In this document: in pieces, positions 53,518 through 61,485 of the stretch | Position numbering within the stretch: position 1 is the first letter of the stretch | How the letters are laid out: each line of letters opens with the position of its first letter | Assembly (NCBI GenBank): GCA_040218535.1 | Contig: JAVJRG010000009.1 | Coordinates: 186,001 to 250,000, forward strand | Source of the DNA: Lacipirellulaceae bacterium | GTDB taxonomy: Bacteria > Planctomycetota > Planctomycetia > Pirellulales > Lacipirellulaceae | DNA length: 64,000 bases | Direction of reading: 5' to 3' | Position numbers and translations under genes: made by a program | The notes under the pieces: generated by a model | The model's input: only the letters and a program-made list of their open reading frames with translations | Databases searched by the model: none | Told to the model about the DNA's origin: nothing

Positions 53518-55320
53518 TTACTCACCTGAGGATACTTGGTCATCGAAGGAGATTTGGTAGAGGTTCCAACCGTCACCATCGCTTGTGTAAATCAGGTTCC
53601 CATAGTGCGAACTGCCCAAAGGACGATGGAGATGACTCCTGCTCCAAGGAATGCTCACAGGCTCGACGAGCTCAAATCGTTCGAACAGGCTGGCTGCCGT
53701 CCAAACTTTTCGTCCGATGACATAGGGTCTGTCCCAATGGTCAAAGAAGACGATTCCTTCCTCGGGTACGCTGGCGAGACTTACTTGTTCGTCAACCTTG
53801 TCCGGAGTCAATTGAAAGAGCTGGGCATTGCTTGTCCAATAGAGTGATCCGTTGTGCAACGTTACTTCCGCACTTTTTGATATGCGTGACCGGAGCTCGC
53901 AGGCATGCTGCGTTCGCAGATTGAAAAGGAAGTTTCTTGGGCTCCAACGCCCTAGAACCACTTTCTGAAACGTGCCGTCCTCCTCGCGAAGAGGCATCAC
54001 GAAGCTGGGCGAGAAAACCAATTGGCGAGATTCTTTTCTTCCCAATGGAAGTGGGCGATCCGTTGCGGGGATTGGCTTCTGGTAAATCTGTCGGAACTGG
54101 ATTTGACCAGCGTCGTTGATAAGAGTTTCAGCCAGGCAAGACTGCTTCCCATCGGATTTGTCAATGATCCCCGCCCAGAGGGCACTTCCTGGCTCTTGCC
54201 CGATACACAAAGGGCTCCGTGACAGCCTTGGGAGTCCTTGGTCTCTTGTGAGTGTTAGGATGCTACCTTGCTGAGGGTCGATTGCGAGAATCTGTGATTT
54301 CCTTCCAATGATTCCGATCCAAACGTACTTCCCATCGAAGCAAGCAGAACTGAATGAATGCTGATTATCGATTGTAAAGATTGGTTCCAACTCGCCCGGC
54401 TTTTTCATCAGGGCAATGAACCGGGTACCGTATCCTCCGTAGCTGGAGAAGCCGTAGACGATATCAGTATGAGGGCCTGCGGGTTGGATGCCTGACAGCT
54501 TGATGGGGAAGTTCTGCCCCTCTTGATCTTGTAGCGCCAGTTGTATGCGACGAATTGAGACCCGAGGATCGGGAGGCGTTTCGTGAGGCGGTTCTCGTTC
54601 TGGCTGCGGGTCCGCTTCAGTGTTCGATGATTGTGATGGAAGCCAGGCAACCTCCTCGCTCAGATTCAGGAGGTCTTTGCCGGCATACATTTTCATGTGG
54701 GAGGGCGATAGTCCTGTCCGTGTGATTTGAGAAACGATGAACGCTGGGGAATCGAATTTCATTGCGATCCCAAGCAGTTGTTGCCGGAGCTGAAGATTCT
54801 CTTCCATGGATTCTCCGTACCAACTTGGCGAGCGAGTCAGCAGTGCCAGTATCCGAACCAGCGAGGTACGCTTCAACGAGTTGCTTTCTTGAGCCTCCTT
54901 CATGGCCTCAAGGATGCTTAATCGCGAGTGCCTTCGAGACGCCTGTATCGCTGCTAGGTCTTCTTGGTTGCAATGGGGATTGTTGGCTAGCTTGGTTAGT
55001 GCAACCGCGGCGATTTGAGAACCTTCGAAGTATTCCGACTCTTTGATTGCACGCACCAGACTTGCCAACTCCTTGTCAGCTTTCCTCAGGGCATCTTTCC
55101 GTACGGTCTGGTAGTCTTTCGCAGGACTTGCATTGTTCGACGCCTTGCGCGACTGAGGCTTCAATCTTCTTGGTTCTGCTTGTGATGATGTCGCTGTCTC
55201 CTGAGGCGACGTTCCCTCACGTCCTGTACACGACAAGAAGAATGGAATCATGCAACAAACAGTTGTCACACTCCACTTGCGTAGCAAGTAGCGGTCCGCG
55301 GCCAACATTGCTCTACTCAT
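53518..55320 (-). CDS. 600-residue lipoprotein with propeller-like C-terminus
   Basis: The N-terminus VTTVCCMIPFFLSCTGREG is a lipoprotein signal (lipobox LSC). Residues about 35-230 are helical and repeat-like, and residues about 270-600 form blades such as CFDGKYVWIGIIGRKSQILA and VTLHNGSLYWTSNAQLFQL. These align by eye with parts of the 1331-residue protein (VRWDGKHLWVATLASGIWQF; MYQGKVYHTHNFFQL), so the two are paralogous in this part. Function unknown. Fifth gene of the operon, 134 bases after the CsgG-like gene. Confidence 0.8.
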   Translation of the reverse strand: MSRAMLAADRYLLRKWSVTTVCCMIPFFLSCTGREGTSPQETATSSQAEPRRLKPQSRKASNNASPAKDYQTVRKDALRKADKELASLVRAIKESEYFEGSQIAAVALTKLANNPHCNQEDLAAIQASRRHSRLSILEAMKEAQESNSLKRTSLVRILALLTRSPSWYGESMEENLQLRQQLLGIAMKFDSPAFIVSQITRTGLSPSHMKMYAGKDLLNLSEEVAWLPSQSSNTEADPQPEREPPHETPPDPRVSIRRIQLALQDQEGQNFPIKLSGIQPAGPHTDIVYGFSSYGGYGTRFIALMKKPGELEPIFTIDNQHSFSSACFDGKYVWIGIIGRKSQILAIDPQQGSILTLTRDQGLPRLSRSPLCIGQEPGSALWAGIIDKSDGKQSCLAETLINDAGQIQFRQIYQKPIPATDRPLPLGRKESRQLVFSPSFVMPLREEDGTFQKVVLGRWSPRNFLFNLRTQHACELRSRISKSAEVTLHNGSLYWTSNAQLFQLTPDKVDEQVSLASVPEEGIVFFDHWDRPYVIGRKVWTAASLFERFELVEPVSIPWSRSHLHRPLGSSHYGNLIYTSDGDGWNLYQISFDDQVSSGE

Positions 55321-55454
55321 CGACGGTGCCAGCCTCTCTTGACGTATTCAGCCCAGCAATAGCACCCAAGGATTCGCCCTCGACAGTCGCACCTACACTG
55401 GAACCAAGCGTCGAGCGAAAAAACTCTTCGGGGTTGGTTGCGGCTACTCTCAAC

Positions 55455-56540
55455 CTATTCTTTCCCTTTTCGCTCCACGAGCTTGGGTAGCAATCGCTGC
55501 GCGATATCTGCAGCCGCGTCCTGAAGTGCACGCTTTCCGGCTAGCTGTTCCACAAGGTCCACCGCCACACGAGTTTGCCTGTCCACGGCAACCACTTTGC
55601 CACTATTGCGATCGACGACTTTGACCTCAAGTCGCGCTTTAACAGAGATGAGATTTCCGCGGCGGATAGCGAATTCGCTAATCCCCTCACCCTTGATGAG
55701 ATACTTTGCTTGCAGGCGACTGCCTTCACCATGATCAATGACGGTGAACCCAGATTCCTTGCAGTAGCGTATTATCTCCGTTTCCGCTGCCGGATCTAGA
55801 ATCTCTCGGCCAAGATGGCGCTCCTCCACAAGAACATGTAGCACGGGACGCTCAGCTTCGCCAATCGCTTTACGCAGTGCCTTGATTCTATCTTTCCTGT
55901 TGATCGGTTTAGCAACGAGAGTACTGGAACGCTCCTTGATAGAACGAGCGATTTCGTCGCCCAGCTTATCGGCAAGGCCTTGTAGGCCATCCTTCGCAGG
56001 TCCTTTGACAGAAGCTCCGATAACTCGACTTGTCTCGGTGCCAATGATTTTTGCTATCAAATACAGGGTATTGTCGACTCGAAACACGGATCCGGTCACG
56101 ATAATCCTCGCACCGGTCAACCGGCCTATCGCGATTGCTTCCCCCGGGTTCACAACCCCAGAGAGATTGAGCTCTGTTTCATCCAGTGTTTTGTCGAGAT
56201 CGACTCGATCGACAAGAGACAATGATGGATCAACGGCGAGGTTCGCAAACACGAGGTCCGTCGTCTGGCCACCCTGCTCGGCAACCTCTTTTCCACGCTC
56301 GCGGAAGGGGAGGACAGCGATTGGATACTCTACTAGTACCGGATCTTTCTCCTTCAGGTCGGTAGCGGCGGCTGTCGCGGTTTCGTCTGATTCGACCTTA
56401 GGAGTTTGTGTGACTTTCTCTCGCGAGTGGACCGGTGAAGATGACAAAAGAAACAAGCTTGCCATCGCGATGATGCCTATGATCAGCTGCCGAAGGCGGA
56501 TCAGATTCGCCAATCCAAAACTATCACTTAAGGTAATCAT
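55455..56540 (-). CDS. CsgG/TolB-N-like exported protein
   Basis: 361 residues from the ATG at 56540, which overlaps the upstream stop by 17 bases (a longer frame to 56642 is rejected). The signal peptide ends near SSSPVHS. EYPIAVLPFRERGKEVAEQG, LSLVDRVDLDKTLDETELNL and GRLTGARIIVTGSVFRVDNT match the CsgG/FlgO/TolB N-terminal type fold seen in envelope assembly and secretion proteins. A second domain (about 230-360) repeats the pattern, with KAKYLIKGEGISEF-like and KARLEVKVVDRNSGKVVA strands. It likely acts in the periplasm or at the outer membrane; a secretion or sensing role is inference. Confidence 0.82.
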   Translation of the reverse strand: MITLSDSFGLANLIRLRQLIIGIIAMASLFLLSSSPVHSREKVTQTPKVESDETATAAATDLKEKDPVLVEYPIAVLPFRERGKEVAEQGGQTTDLVFANLAVDPSLSLVDRVDLDKTLDETELNLSGVVNPGEAIAIGRLTGARIIVTGSVFRVDNTLYLIAKIIGTETSRVIGASVKGPAKDGLQGLADKLGDEIARSIKERSSTLVAKPINRKDRIKALRKAIGEAERPVLHVLVEERHLGREILDPAAETEIIRYCKESGFTVIDHGEGSRLQAKYLIKGEGISEFAIRRGNLISVKARLEVKVVDRNSGKVVAVDRQTRVAVDLVEQLAGKRALQDAAADIAQRLLPKLVERKGKE

Positions 56541-57618
56541 TTGGTTGATCCTTTGCAGAAGAGTGTGCTCGCATATCCTCGACGAGTTGGGCAAAAAGGT
56601 AGCGGGGTACGGGGCTTTCCTCCCATCGACTGATGACCTCACCGCAACAGATTATAAGCTGTCCTGGTTGTTCATGGGGTTCCGGAGCGGCGTACTCTAA
56701 GATTGCCCAATCCCAGCCGTTGGGTTTGGCCACTTGCAATACGGCAGAATCATTCCGTGCCTTGATCTCCAGACTACTCTTGGATACCAGTGGGTCAAAT
56801 TGCTTGCTAAATCGCTTTGAAAGACTCTCATGTCCCAGCGTAATTTGGCTTAGGGTAGTTTTAGGGCGTAGGTTTTGAGAATCAATTGGGAACTCTCCTT
56901 CACTAGGAGCAAAGCACAAGACCCGGATGCCTCGATTTGCTGCTTGCACCAAGGTTGCGGCAAGGTTTGGGTTTTCGAGAAAAGAGATCCCTTCGCCCAC
57001 CACTAGGATGCCGGCTTCGGCACGATCAATCGCTGCGAGATTGGGCAATACCCGGTGAGGAATTTTTGTCCTTTGAAACATCCTCTTCGTATCGCCTAAG
57101 TTGTCGAACAGTTGGAGTTCCGCTTGATTCAACAGTGACTCCTTCCCCGAAAACGGGTCCTCGGAAAAGACGTGCAAGGCATGGCTGAATTTCCTCGATT
57201 CGCCACCCACTACGGCAGATACTTGCAGTTGGAAGCTGAAGCTGATCCCTTTGCGTAGACGGGGAGCCGTAATTTGCAGATCAAAGGCTCGGCAAATATG
57301 CTTATCTTGAAGGTGTGCATTAGCCACACTCACGTCGTCGCTGCCGCACTCGAGCAATTCGCTAACGGTACTTTTACCCCGTGATATCGTTCTGCCGTTG
57401 CTTGTGATTGCCCATTCAACTCGAAGTGGCAATACTTTCTCGTCGATTCCACCAAAGCGGACGCAAGCTGCCCTATCAGCGAACACGCACCATTGTTGGC
57501 TTATGGGAACCAGTTCTTTCGACGCCACCTTCCCTGCGAAATGAAAAGTAGTAGAAAGTGCAAGTGCAGCACAGAATGCCGGGACGCATTTTCCTGGAAT
57601 AGCAGAGTTGGAGCACAT
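56524..57618 (-). CDS. Exported protein with amidotransferase-like fold, unknown function
   Basis: 364 residues from ATG 57618 (GTG 57621 possible), 4 bases after the upstream stop. The signal peptide (VPAFCAALALSTTFHFAGKVA) is followed by a beta-rich domain (about 35-170). A Rossmann-like domain (LQLFDNLGDTKRMFQR, AGILVVGEGISFL, ANRGIRVLCFAPSEGEFP) resembles class I glutamine-amidotransferase-like modules without an obvious catalytic Cys nucleophile. The end is GQLIICCGEVISRWEESPVPRYLF, the form seen in beta-galactosidase-trimerisation-like proteins. Target unknown. Confidence 0.75.
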   Translation of the reverse strand: MCSNSAIPGKCVPAFCAALALSTTFHFAGKVASKELVPISQQWCVFADRAACVRFGGIDEKVLPLRVEWAITSNGRTISRGKSTVSELLECGSDDVSVANAHLQDKHICRAFDLQITAPRLRKGISFSFQLQVSAVVGGESRKFSHALHVFSEDPFSGKESLLNQAELQLFDNLGDTKRMFQRTKIPHRVLPNLAAIDRAEAGILVVGEGISFLENPNLAATLVQAANRGIRVLCFAPSEGEFPIDSQNLRPKTTLSQITLGHESLSKRFSKQFDPLVSKSSLEIKARNDSAVLQVAKPNGWDWAILEYAAPEPHEQPGQLIICCGEVISRWEESPVPRYLFAQLVEDMRAHSSAKDQPNDYLK

Positions 57619-57622
57619 CACC

Positions 57623-58444
57623 CTAGCCCAGTTCACCAGTATCGGTCGAGTCAAGATCAATAAGGTTCGCCGTTTGGTGTAGTTGGTATTCAACGCCTTC
57701 GTGAGAAAACTTATGAATCAAAATGGTCGAGCCCAAACGCTGGAGATGACTAGCTTCAAGCTCTTCCAGAGGTCCACGAAAACCAGTCAGATCCGGAAGA
57801 CAGCGTATTTCTATAGCGACCATCTCCTGATCCACCGGGTGAACCCAAGCTGACAGATTCCTACCGCCAGCTGCACCACGCAACTCAACCACTTGATCCT
57901 GCCCCATCACTAATTCGATGGCATGAACTACCTCAGATGGACCATGAGACTTCGAAGGAATTGTCAGCCGTAGCTGAATCGCCACGTAACGATCACGACT
58001 ACTTGAATCGGACGGAGCCAGGCCCACTTCGAAAGAGCTGTCACCTTCAAAAATCCAGGCGATTTGCGATCCGTAAAGCTCACGACACGCGTTCAGCACA
58101 AACATCAGGCGCTGGTCTCGTTTTTCATCTTGGCCAGCTTCTTTACGAACCGAGTCCAATGAATCGGTCAGTTGATCGCCGTGGTTCCGCGGCTCAACGC
58201 GTTGCGCATTGAATGTTTTCCAAGTGACTAGAGAGATGAGTAATGCGGCAGCGATGGCAAGCATCGCCGCCAAGTGTCTTGATTGTGTCGTAGGTTCTGT
58301 CACTGCCAGGGGTTGTACGATGTGCTTGCGCATACTCGTCCTAAAGCTGTCCTGCAGCTCAGCGAGTTGCTCATCACTAGCCTCCGTAGAGTCGGCCCAC
58401 ATTTGCAAGGCTTGATCGAGTTTCGCTTCCCGAGGGTCATTCAT
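57623..58444 (-). CDS. Membrane-anchored anti-sigma-factor-like protein
   Basis: A 273-residue protein whose ATG overlaps the sigma-factor stop by 4 bases (ATGA), the usual coupling of sigma and anti-sigma genes. The N-terminal 55 residues are helical and acidic (possible sigma-binding part) without the HxxxCxxC zinc motif. One membrane helix spans about residues 57-75 (HLAAMLAIAAALLISLVTW). The outer part (about 85-273) is beta-rich. The anti-sigma role is inferred from position and topology. Confidence 0.75.
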   Translation of the reverse strand: MNDPREAKLDQALQMWADSTEASDEQLAELQDSFRTSMRKHIVQPLAVTEPTTQSRHLAAMLAIAAALLISLVTWKTFNAQRVEPRNHGDQLTDSLDSVRKEAGQDEKRDQRLMFVLNACRELYGSQIAWIFEGDSSFEVGLAPSDSSSRDRYVAIQLRLTIPSKSHGPSEVVHAIELVMGQDQVVELRGAAGGRNLSAWVHPVDQEMVAIEIRCLPDLTGFRGPLEELEASHLQRLGSTILIHKFSHEGVEYQLHQTANLIDLDSTDTGELG

Positions 58445-59067
58445 GATGCAAGATAATCACCTAGAAGGGACTTAAGTTGCTTACGAGCTTGGTGAACCCG
58501 CCAGTACATTGTCGTTGTTGTGCAGCCAGCAACAGCCGCAGCCTGCTTGGCTGGAAGTTGCTCAATGGCTGTAAGCACAAGTGCAGCCCGAAGATCGGTC
58601 GAAAGCATGGAAAGTGCACTCTGAAGTTCTTTAGTCAACTCTGTACCTAAAGCTTGTTGTTCCGGTTGCACGTGGGGTTGAGCCTGGGTGTCACGATAAG
58701 AAACTACTTCCTCACTCCGGACATGTTTTTTCTGAGTGGCTTCCCGACGCAGAAATTCCTTACAGGTATTCAGGGCAACTCGATATAGCCAAGTCGAAAA
58801 CTGGGATCGTCCGCTGTACGAGCCAGGTTGGGTCAGTATTTTGAGGAACGTCTCTTGGGCAACGTCATCCGCTGAGGTATGGCACAATGTCATACGATAG
58901 GCCAAGTTGCGCACCCGACGTAGGTGACGCGCAACTAATTGGTCGAATGCCTCAGGGGCAGACGTCGATTGGTACTCGGCCAAGAGTTGCTCATCAGTAA
59001 GTCTTTTTTCGGAGGCGCCCACAAATATGGATCTTGTCTGCTCAGAATTGTGAGTACCTAATGTCAC
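58441..59067 (-). CDS. ECF RNA polymerase sigma factor (RpoE-like)
   Basis: A 208-residue sigma-70 family protein. Region 2 reads FDQLVARHLRRVRNLAYRMT and SADDVAQETFLKILTQPGSY, then FSTWLYRVALNTCKEFLRRE. Region 4 reads LSTDLRAALVLTAIEQLPAKQAAAVAGCTTTTMYWRVHQARKQL. It is the first gene of the six-gene minus-strand operon and probably autoregulates it. Confidence 0.95.
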   Translation of the reverse strand: MTLGTHNSEQTRSIFVGASEKRLTDEQLLAEYQSTSAPEAFDQLVARHLRRVRNLAYRMTLCHTSADDVAQETFLKILTQPGSYSGRSQFSTWLYRVALNTCKEFLRREATQKKHVRSEEVVSYRDTQAQPHVQPEQQALGTELTKELQSALSMLSTDLRAALVLTAIEQLPAKQAAAVAGCTTTTMYWRVHQARKQLKSLLGDYLAS

Positions 59068-59532
59068 TTCTAGAGTGGCCCTCTACTAGGTTAGATGCAG
59101 TCGAGCCAGAATCCTTGGCAACTACTGGCGAAAATACTCGAAATCTCAGGATTCTTGCGTATTGAGGAATGAGATTTCACCTCCCGCATAGGCAACTTCT
59201 CCTCGGCATTGACCTGATACCATGGCAGGCCTCGCGATTGACGGCAACCTAAGACTCCTCCGCCGTCGCGTTAGCCCTTGGTTTGAGGATTGGACGGTAC
59301 ACTCGATATGGGTTGACATATCAGTAGGCCTCCATGCATACAGGCGACCCTCAGGTGAGCCAAGCAGGGTCTCACCTAGACCAGAGATGCGACAACCTTA
59401 TCCGACACCCTCTCGAACTACTTGGGATCCCGATTGATTTTGAGTAACAAGAGAGCTCTTTACACGTTGTTGACAGGAAACAGCTGAGCAATCAGCCAGG
59501 AGGATTGCGAGCTGACCGAGAGAGGATTGAAG
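59068..59532. other. Intergenic region without a gene
   Basis: 465 bases upstream of the sigma-factor operon, which must contain its promoter on the minus strand. An open frame at 59222-59437 lacks protein-like features. Nothing else is recognised. Confidence 0.5.
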
Positions 59533-59576
59533 GCCTACCTTGTGAAAGCTTTCACAAAGTAGGCGCAGAATTTTTT
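59533..59576 (+). terminator. Strong hairpin with T-run
   Basis: GCCTAC, one unpaired C, TTGTGAAAGCTTTCACAA, one unpaired A and GTAGGC form a long stem, followed by TTTTTT at 59571-59576. No gene ends directly before it on the plus strand, so it may close an unseen transcript or mark the start of the array. Confidence 0.75.
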
Positions 59577-59677
59577 CCGAAATTTGTACGAACCTCGTGC
59601 CGAATTGGTACTCTTATACACAGACCAACGAAACATGGAGCCCTTTTGGGGGTATAGTTCAGTTAGAGGTAACCAAA

Positions 59678-59821
59678 ATGATGTATTCAAGACCAAGCTT
59701 CATAAGCTTACAGCCGAAACAGTCCTTTCCGGGATGTATAGCATTTGCCGTGTTGGCGAGTGAACAACCCGGTTACGCGCTCGCCGGCGAACAGAATCCC
59801 AGTGATCTGGGACGCTTATGA
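59678..59821 (+). CDS. Possible 47-residue small protein
   Basis: An open frame starting MMYSRPSFISLQPKQ with AGAGGT about 9 bases upstream, ending 28 bases before a strong terminator (59849-59880). The bases 59648-59674 just before it look like the 5' half of a tRNA (GGGGGTATAGTTCAGTTAGA). The unit may be a small protein, a small RNA or a broken tRNA; I cannot decide. Confidence 0.25.
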   Translation: MMYSRPSFISLQPKQSFPGCIAFAVLASEQPGYALAGEQNPSDLGRL

Positions 59822-59848
59822 CACTTGGTCGACTCTTTGATGAGCCAC

Positions 59849-59880
59849 AAGGCCCGGTGTCATAGACGCCGGGCCTTTTT
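59849..59880 (+). terminator. Rho-independent terminator
   Basis: GGCCCGG and CCGGGCC form a stem around a loop near 59858-59869, followed by five Ts. It closes the short unit before the tRNA array. Confidence 0.85.
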
Positions 59881-59923
59881 CTTTGGCTCCTGCCGATTGA
59901 AGAGGCTGATCCCAATCGAATTT

Positions 59924-59995
59924 GGGCTGGTGGCTGAGATGGTATAGCGGCGGTTTGAAGCACCGCATACGAGGATTCGAGCGCCTCCCAGCCCG
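59924..59995 (+). tRNA. tRNA-Phe (GAA)
   Basis: The acceptor GGGCTGG pairs with CCAGCCC. The anticodon stem GCGGT/ACCGC carries loop TTGAAGC. The T-arm has an A-G mismatch at the usually conserved 53:61 pair. The discriminator G is followed by CT. Confidence 0.8.
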
Positions 59996-60010
59996 CTGTT
60001 TTTAGTGATA

Positions 60011-60033
60011 CTGCGCGCACCCGGTGCGCGCAG
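60011..60033. other. GC-rich hairpin after tRNA-Phe
   Basis: CTGCGCGCAC and GTGCGCGCAG pair perfectly around CCG. It may be a processing or pausing element at the start of the structured-RNA region. Confidence 0.6.
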
Positions 60034-60034
60034 A

Positions 60035-60695
60035 ACTTGAAATGTACATGTCCGTGATGTCGCTCGGACACAAAACTGTACTGCCCCAGCATGGGCGTCG
60101 GCTTCCTCTTTGAGGTAGATAAACGAAAAGCTGGCCAGCGAGCAGCGTTTACCCGTTGCAACACTGGCGGTAAAGCCGGCGGAGATCTGTGTGGGAGCAG
60201 AGAAGCCGTCAAGTAACTGATGGTGTGAGTCGCCGTCCCACCGGCGGAATACTACCTGAAAGATCACGGATTAAGTGCGGTTATCGCGAAACGTGCTGGA
60301 CCGGTGGCGGAAGCCACGTCGGACTCACAATCCGAAGTGTCCGGGAAGTTGCTAATCCTTCGGGAGCGGCACCAAACCGTGCGTGTGACAGAGTCGAAGT
60401 GCCTACTGCGGACGCCGCAAGGTGTTCGTGCTGCCCGAAAGGGGATTGGCGGACTACTTCCCGGAGTAGGAAACCGATCGAGCTAGGTGAGAGTGTCCGA
60501 CGGGATAGTCGAGCCAAACCCAGAAGACTCGTTGCACTACTGCCTGCTGTTGGGCGGCGGAGACGTCAACAACAGAGGTGAAGGTGATGAAGGGTTTAAC
60601 ACGCCCGTGTGCAGACTCCGCTGAGTCGAAAGACGTTGATGCGGAGGGTCATCGCCAAGTCAGGATAGAGCTTGCGCTAAAACTGACTTTTTTTT
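60035..60695 (+). ncRNA. Candidate large structured noncoding RNA in the tRNA array
   Basis: About 650 bases without a convincing protein frame lie between tRNA-Phe and tRNA-Glu. Many short helices are visible. TGTCCG/CGGACA is at 60049-60070 and GCAGCG/CGTTGC at 60143-60160. GTGGC/GCCAC with a GGAA tetraloop is at 60304-60317. CGGA/TCCG with a CTCACAA loop is at 60320-60334. A cUUCGg loop is at 60356-60365. TGCGG/CCGCA is at 60407-60419, CCC-GAAA-GGG at 60434-60443, CTACT/AGTAG at 60454-60469 and GACTC/GAGTC at 60614-60627. It ends in a strong terminator. Signature sequences of RNase P RNA and tmRNA are not seen. Large ornate RNAs (GOLLD, ROOL classes) are known to occur beside tRNA clusters; membership is not tested. 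Confidence 0.55.
60657..60695 (+). terminator. Rho-independent terminator of the candidate RNA
   Basis: AAGTCAG pairs with CTGACTT, with an inner AGC/GCT helix, followed by a run of Ts to 60695. It separates the candidate RNA from tRNA-Glu. Confidence 0.85.
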
Positions 60696-60704
60696 GAACA
60701 ACAT

Positions 60705-60776
60705 GCCCCGTTGGTCTATTGGTAAGGATTGCAGGCTTTCAATCTGCAGATGAGGGTTCGATTCCCTCACGGGGTA
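60705..60776 (+). tRNA. tRNA-Glu (UUC)
   Basis: Acceptor GCCCCGT/ACGGGGT (G-U first pair), anticodon loop CTTTCAA, T-arm GAGGGTTCGATTCCCTC. The discriminator A is followed by CT. Confidence 0.9.
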
Positions 60777-60783
60777 CTAACGA

Positions 60784-60857
60784 CAGAACGTAGCGAAGTT
60801 TGGCATCGCGCTTGGTTTGGGACCAAGAGATCGTCGGTTCGAGTCCGACCGTTCTGA
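60784..60857 (+). tRNA. tRNA-Pro (UGG)
   Basis: Acceptor CAGAACG/CGTTCTG, anticodon stem CTTGG/CCAAG with loop TTTGGGA, T-arm GTCGGTTCGAGTCCGAC. The discriminator A is followed by CT. Confidence 0.9.
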
Positions 60858-60864
60858 CTGAAAT

Positions 60865-60950
60865 GGTAGTCGAGGGCTGGTTGCCCCCAACTCTATCGTT
60901 GTGGGCGGCTGATAACCGAGTTGCGCTGAGTTCAATTCCCGGGGCTACCA
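60865..60950 (+). tRNA. tRNA-Ile-like (GAU), enlarged D-arm
   Basis: Acceptor GGTAGTC/GGCTACC. The loop CTGATAA sits on only three paired bases (CGG/CCG). The D-region is about 32 bases instead of about 17. The T-stem has a mismatch. Possibly degenerate. Confidence 0.55.
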
Positions 60951-61030
60951 CTTTTAGAACTTTACGAACCTACAGGAGAAACAAGATGTCGACAGTCCTG
61001 CGATGCAAACGGATACGCCCAACCAACATT

Positions 61031-61102
61031 CGGGTTGTGGTGTAACGGCAGCATCCCTGGCTTTTAACCAGGTGGGTGTGGGTTCGAATCCTACCGGCCC
61101 GA
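61031..61102 (+). tRNA. tRNA-Lys (UUU)
   Basis: Acceptor CGGGTTG/CGGCCCG with two G-U pairs, anticodon stem CCTGG/CCAGG with loop CTTTTAA, normal T-arm. Followed by CT. Confidence 0.9.
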
Positions 61103-61106
61103 CTAC

Positions 61107-61179
61107 TGGCGTGTAGCTCAGTGGTGAGAGCAGCGACCTTATAAGTCGAAGGCCGAAGGTTCAATTCCTTCCACGCCAA
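61107..61179 (+). tRNA. tRNA-Ile (UAU)
   Basis: Acceptor TGGCGTG/CACGCCA, normal D-arm, anticodon loop CTTATAA (TAT) on a CGAC/GTCG stem. Bacteria usually read AUA with a lysidine-modified CAU tRNA, so this anticodon is uncommon. Confidence 0.85.
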
Positions 61180-61194
61180 CTTGAAAACAAACAT

Positions 61195-61267
61195 GGGACT
61201 GAGGTGTTAGCGGCAGCATCCCTGGTTCTTACCCAGGCGGCTGAGGGTTCGAGTCCCTCTGGTCCCA
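61195..61267 (+). tRNA. tRNA-Lys (CUU)
   Basis: Acceptor GGGACTG/TGGTCCC, anticodon stem CCTGG/CCAGG with loop TTCTTAC. Body closely similar to the Lys(UUU) gene, so probably a duplicate with a changed anticodon. Confidence 0.88.
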
Positions 61268-61291
61268 CTAGAAAAACAAAGCACTGGTCCG

Positions 61292-61374
61292 GGCACCGAC
61301 GCGTAGCGTTGGTCGGCGGCCAAGACTCCGCTTTCGTAAGGCGGCAAAGTCGGTTCGAGTCCGACCCGGTGCTC
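61292..61374 (+). tRNA. tRNA-Thr (CGU), enlarged D-region
   Basis: Acceptor GGCACCG/CGGTGCT, anticodon loop TTCGTAA on CCGCT/GGCGG, normal T-arm. About 8 bases longer than usual in the D-region, and the exact ends are uncertain by one base. Confidence 0.8.
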
Positions 61375-61408
61375 TGATGTTCTTTGACAATTTGGTTAGC
61401 AATATCTT

Positions 61409-61479
61409 GCGCCCATGATGTAGTGGCAGCCTTCCTGCTCGCCATGCAGGGTGTGTCGGTTCGATTCCGGCTGGGCGCA
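61409..61479 (+). tRNA. tRNA-Gly (GCC) with C33
   Basis: Acceptor GCGCCCA/TGGGCGC, anticodon stem CCTGC/GCAGG with loop TCGCCAT. Base 33 is C, not the near-universal U. It is the only array member not followed by CT. Confidence 0.8.
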
Positions 61480-61485
61480 TTTCTT

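Noticed and set aside
59222-59437. 71-codon plus-strand frame upstream of the sigma operon
   Set aside because: No ribosome site, no recognisable composition or motif; likely chance.
60035-60695. RNase P RNA or tmRNA
   Set aside because: A GAAGTGTCCGGG segment recalls RNase P region I, but the other conserved RNase P blocks and the tmRNA tag/tRNA-like ends are not found.
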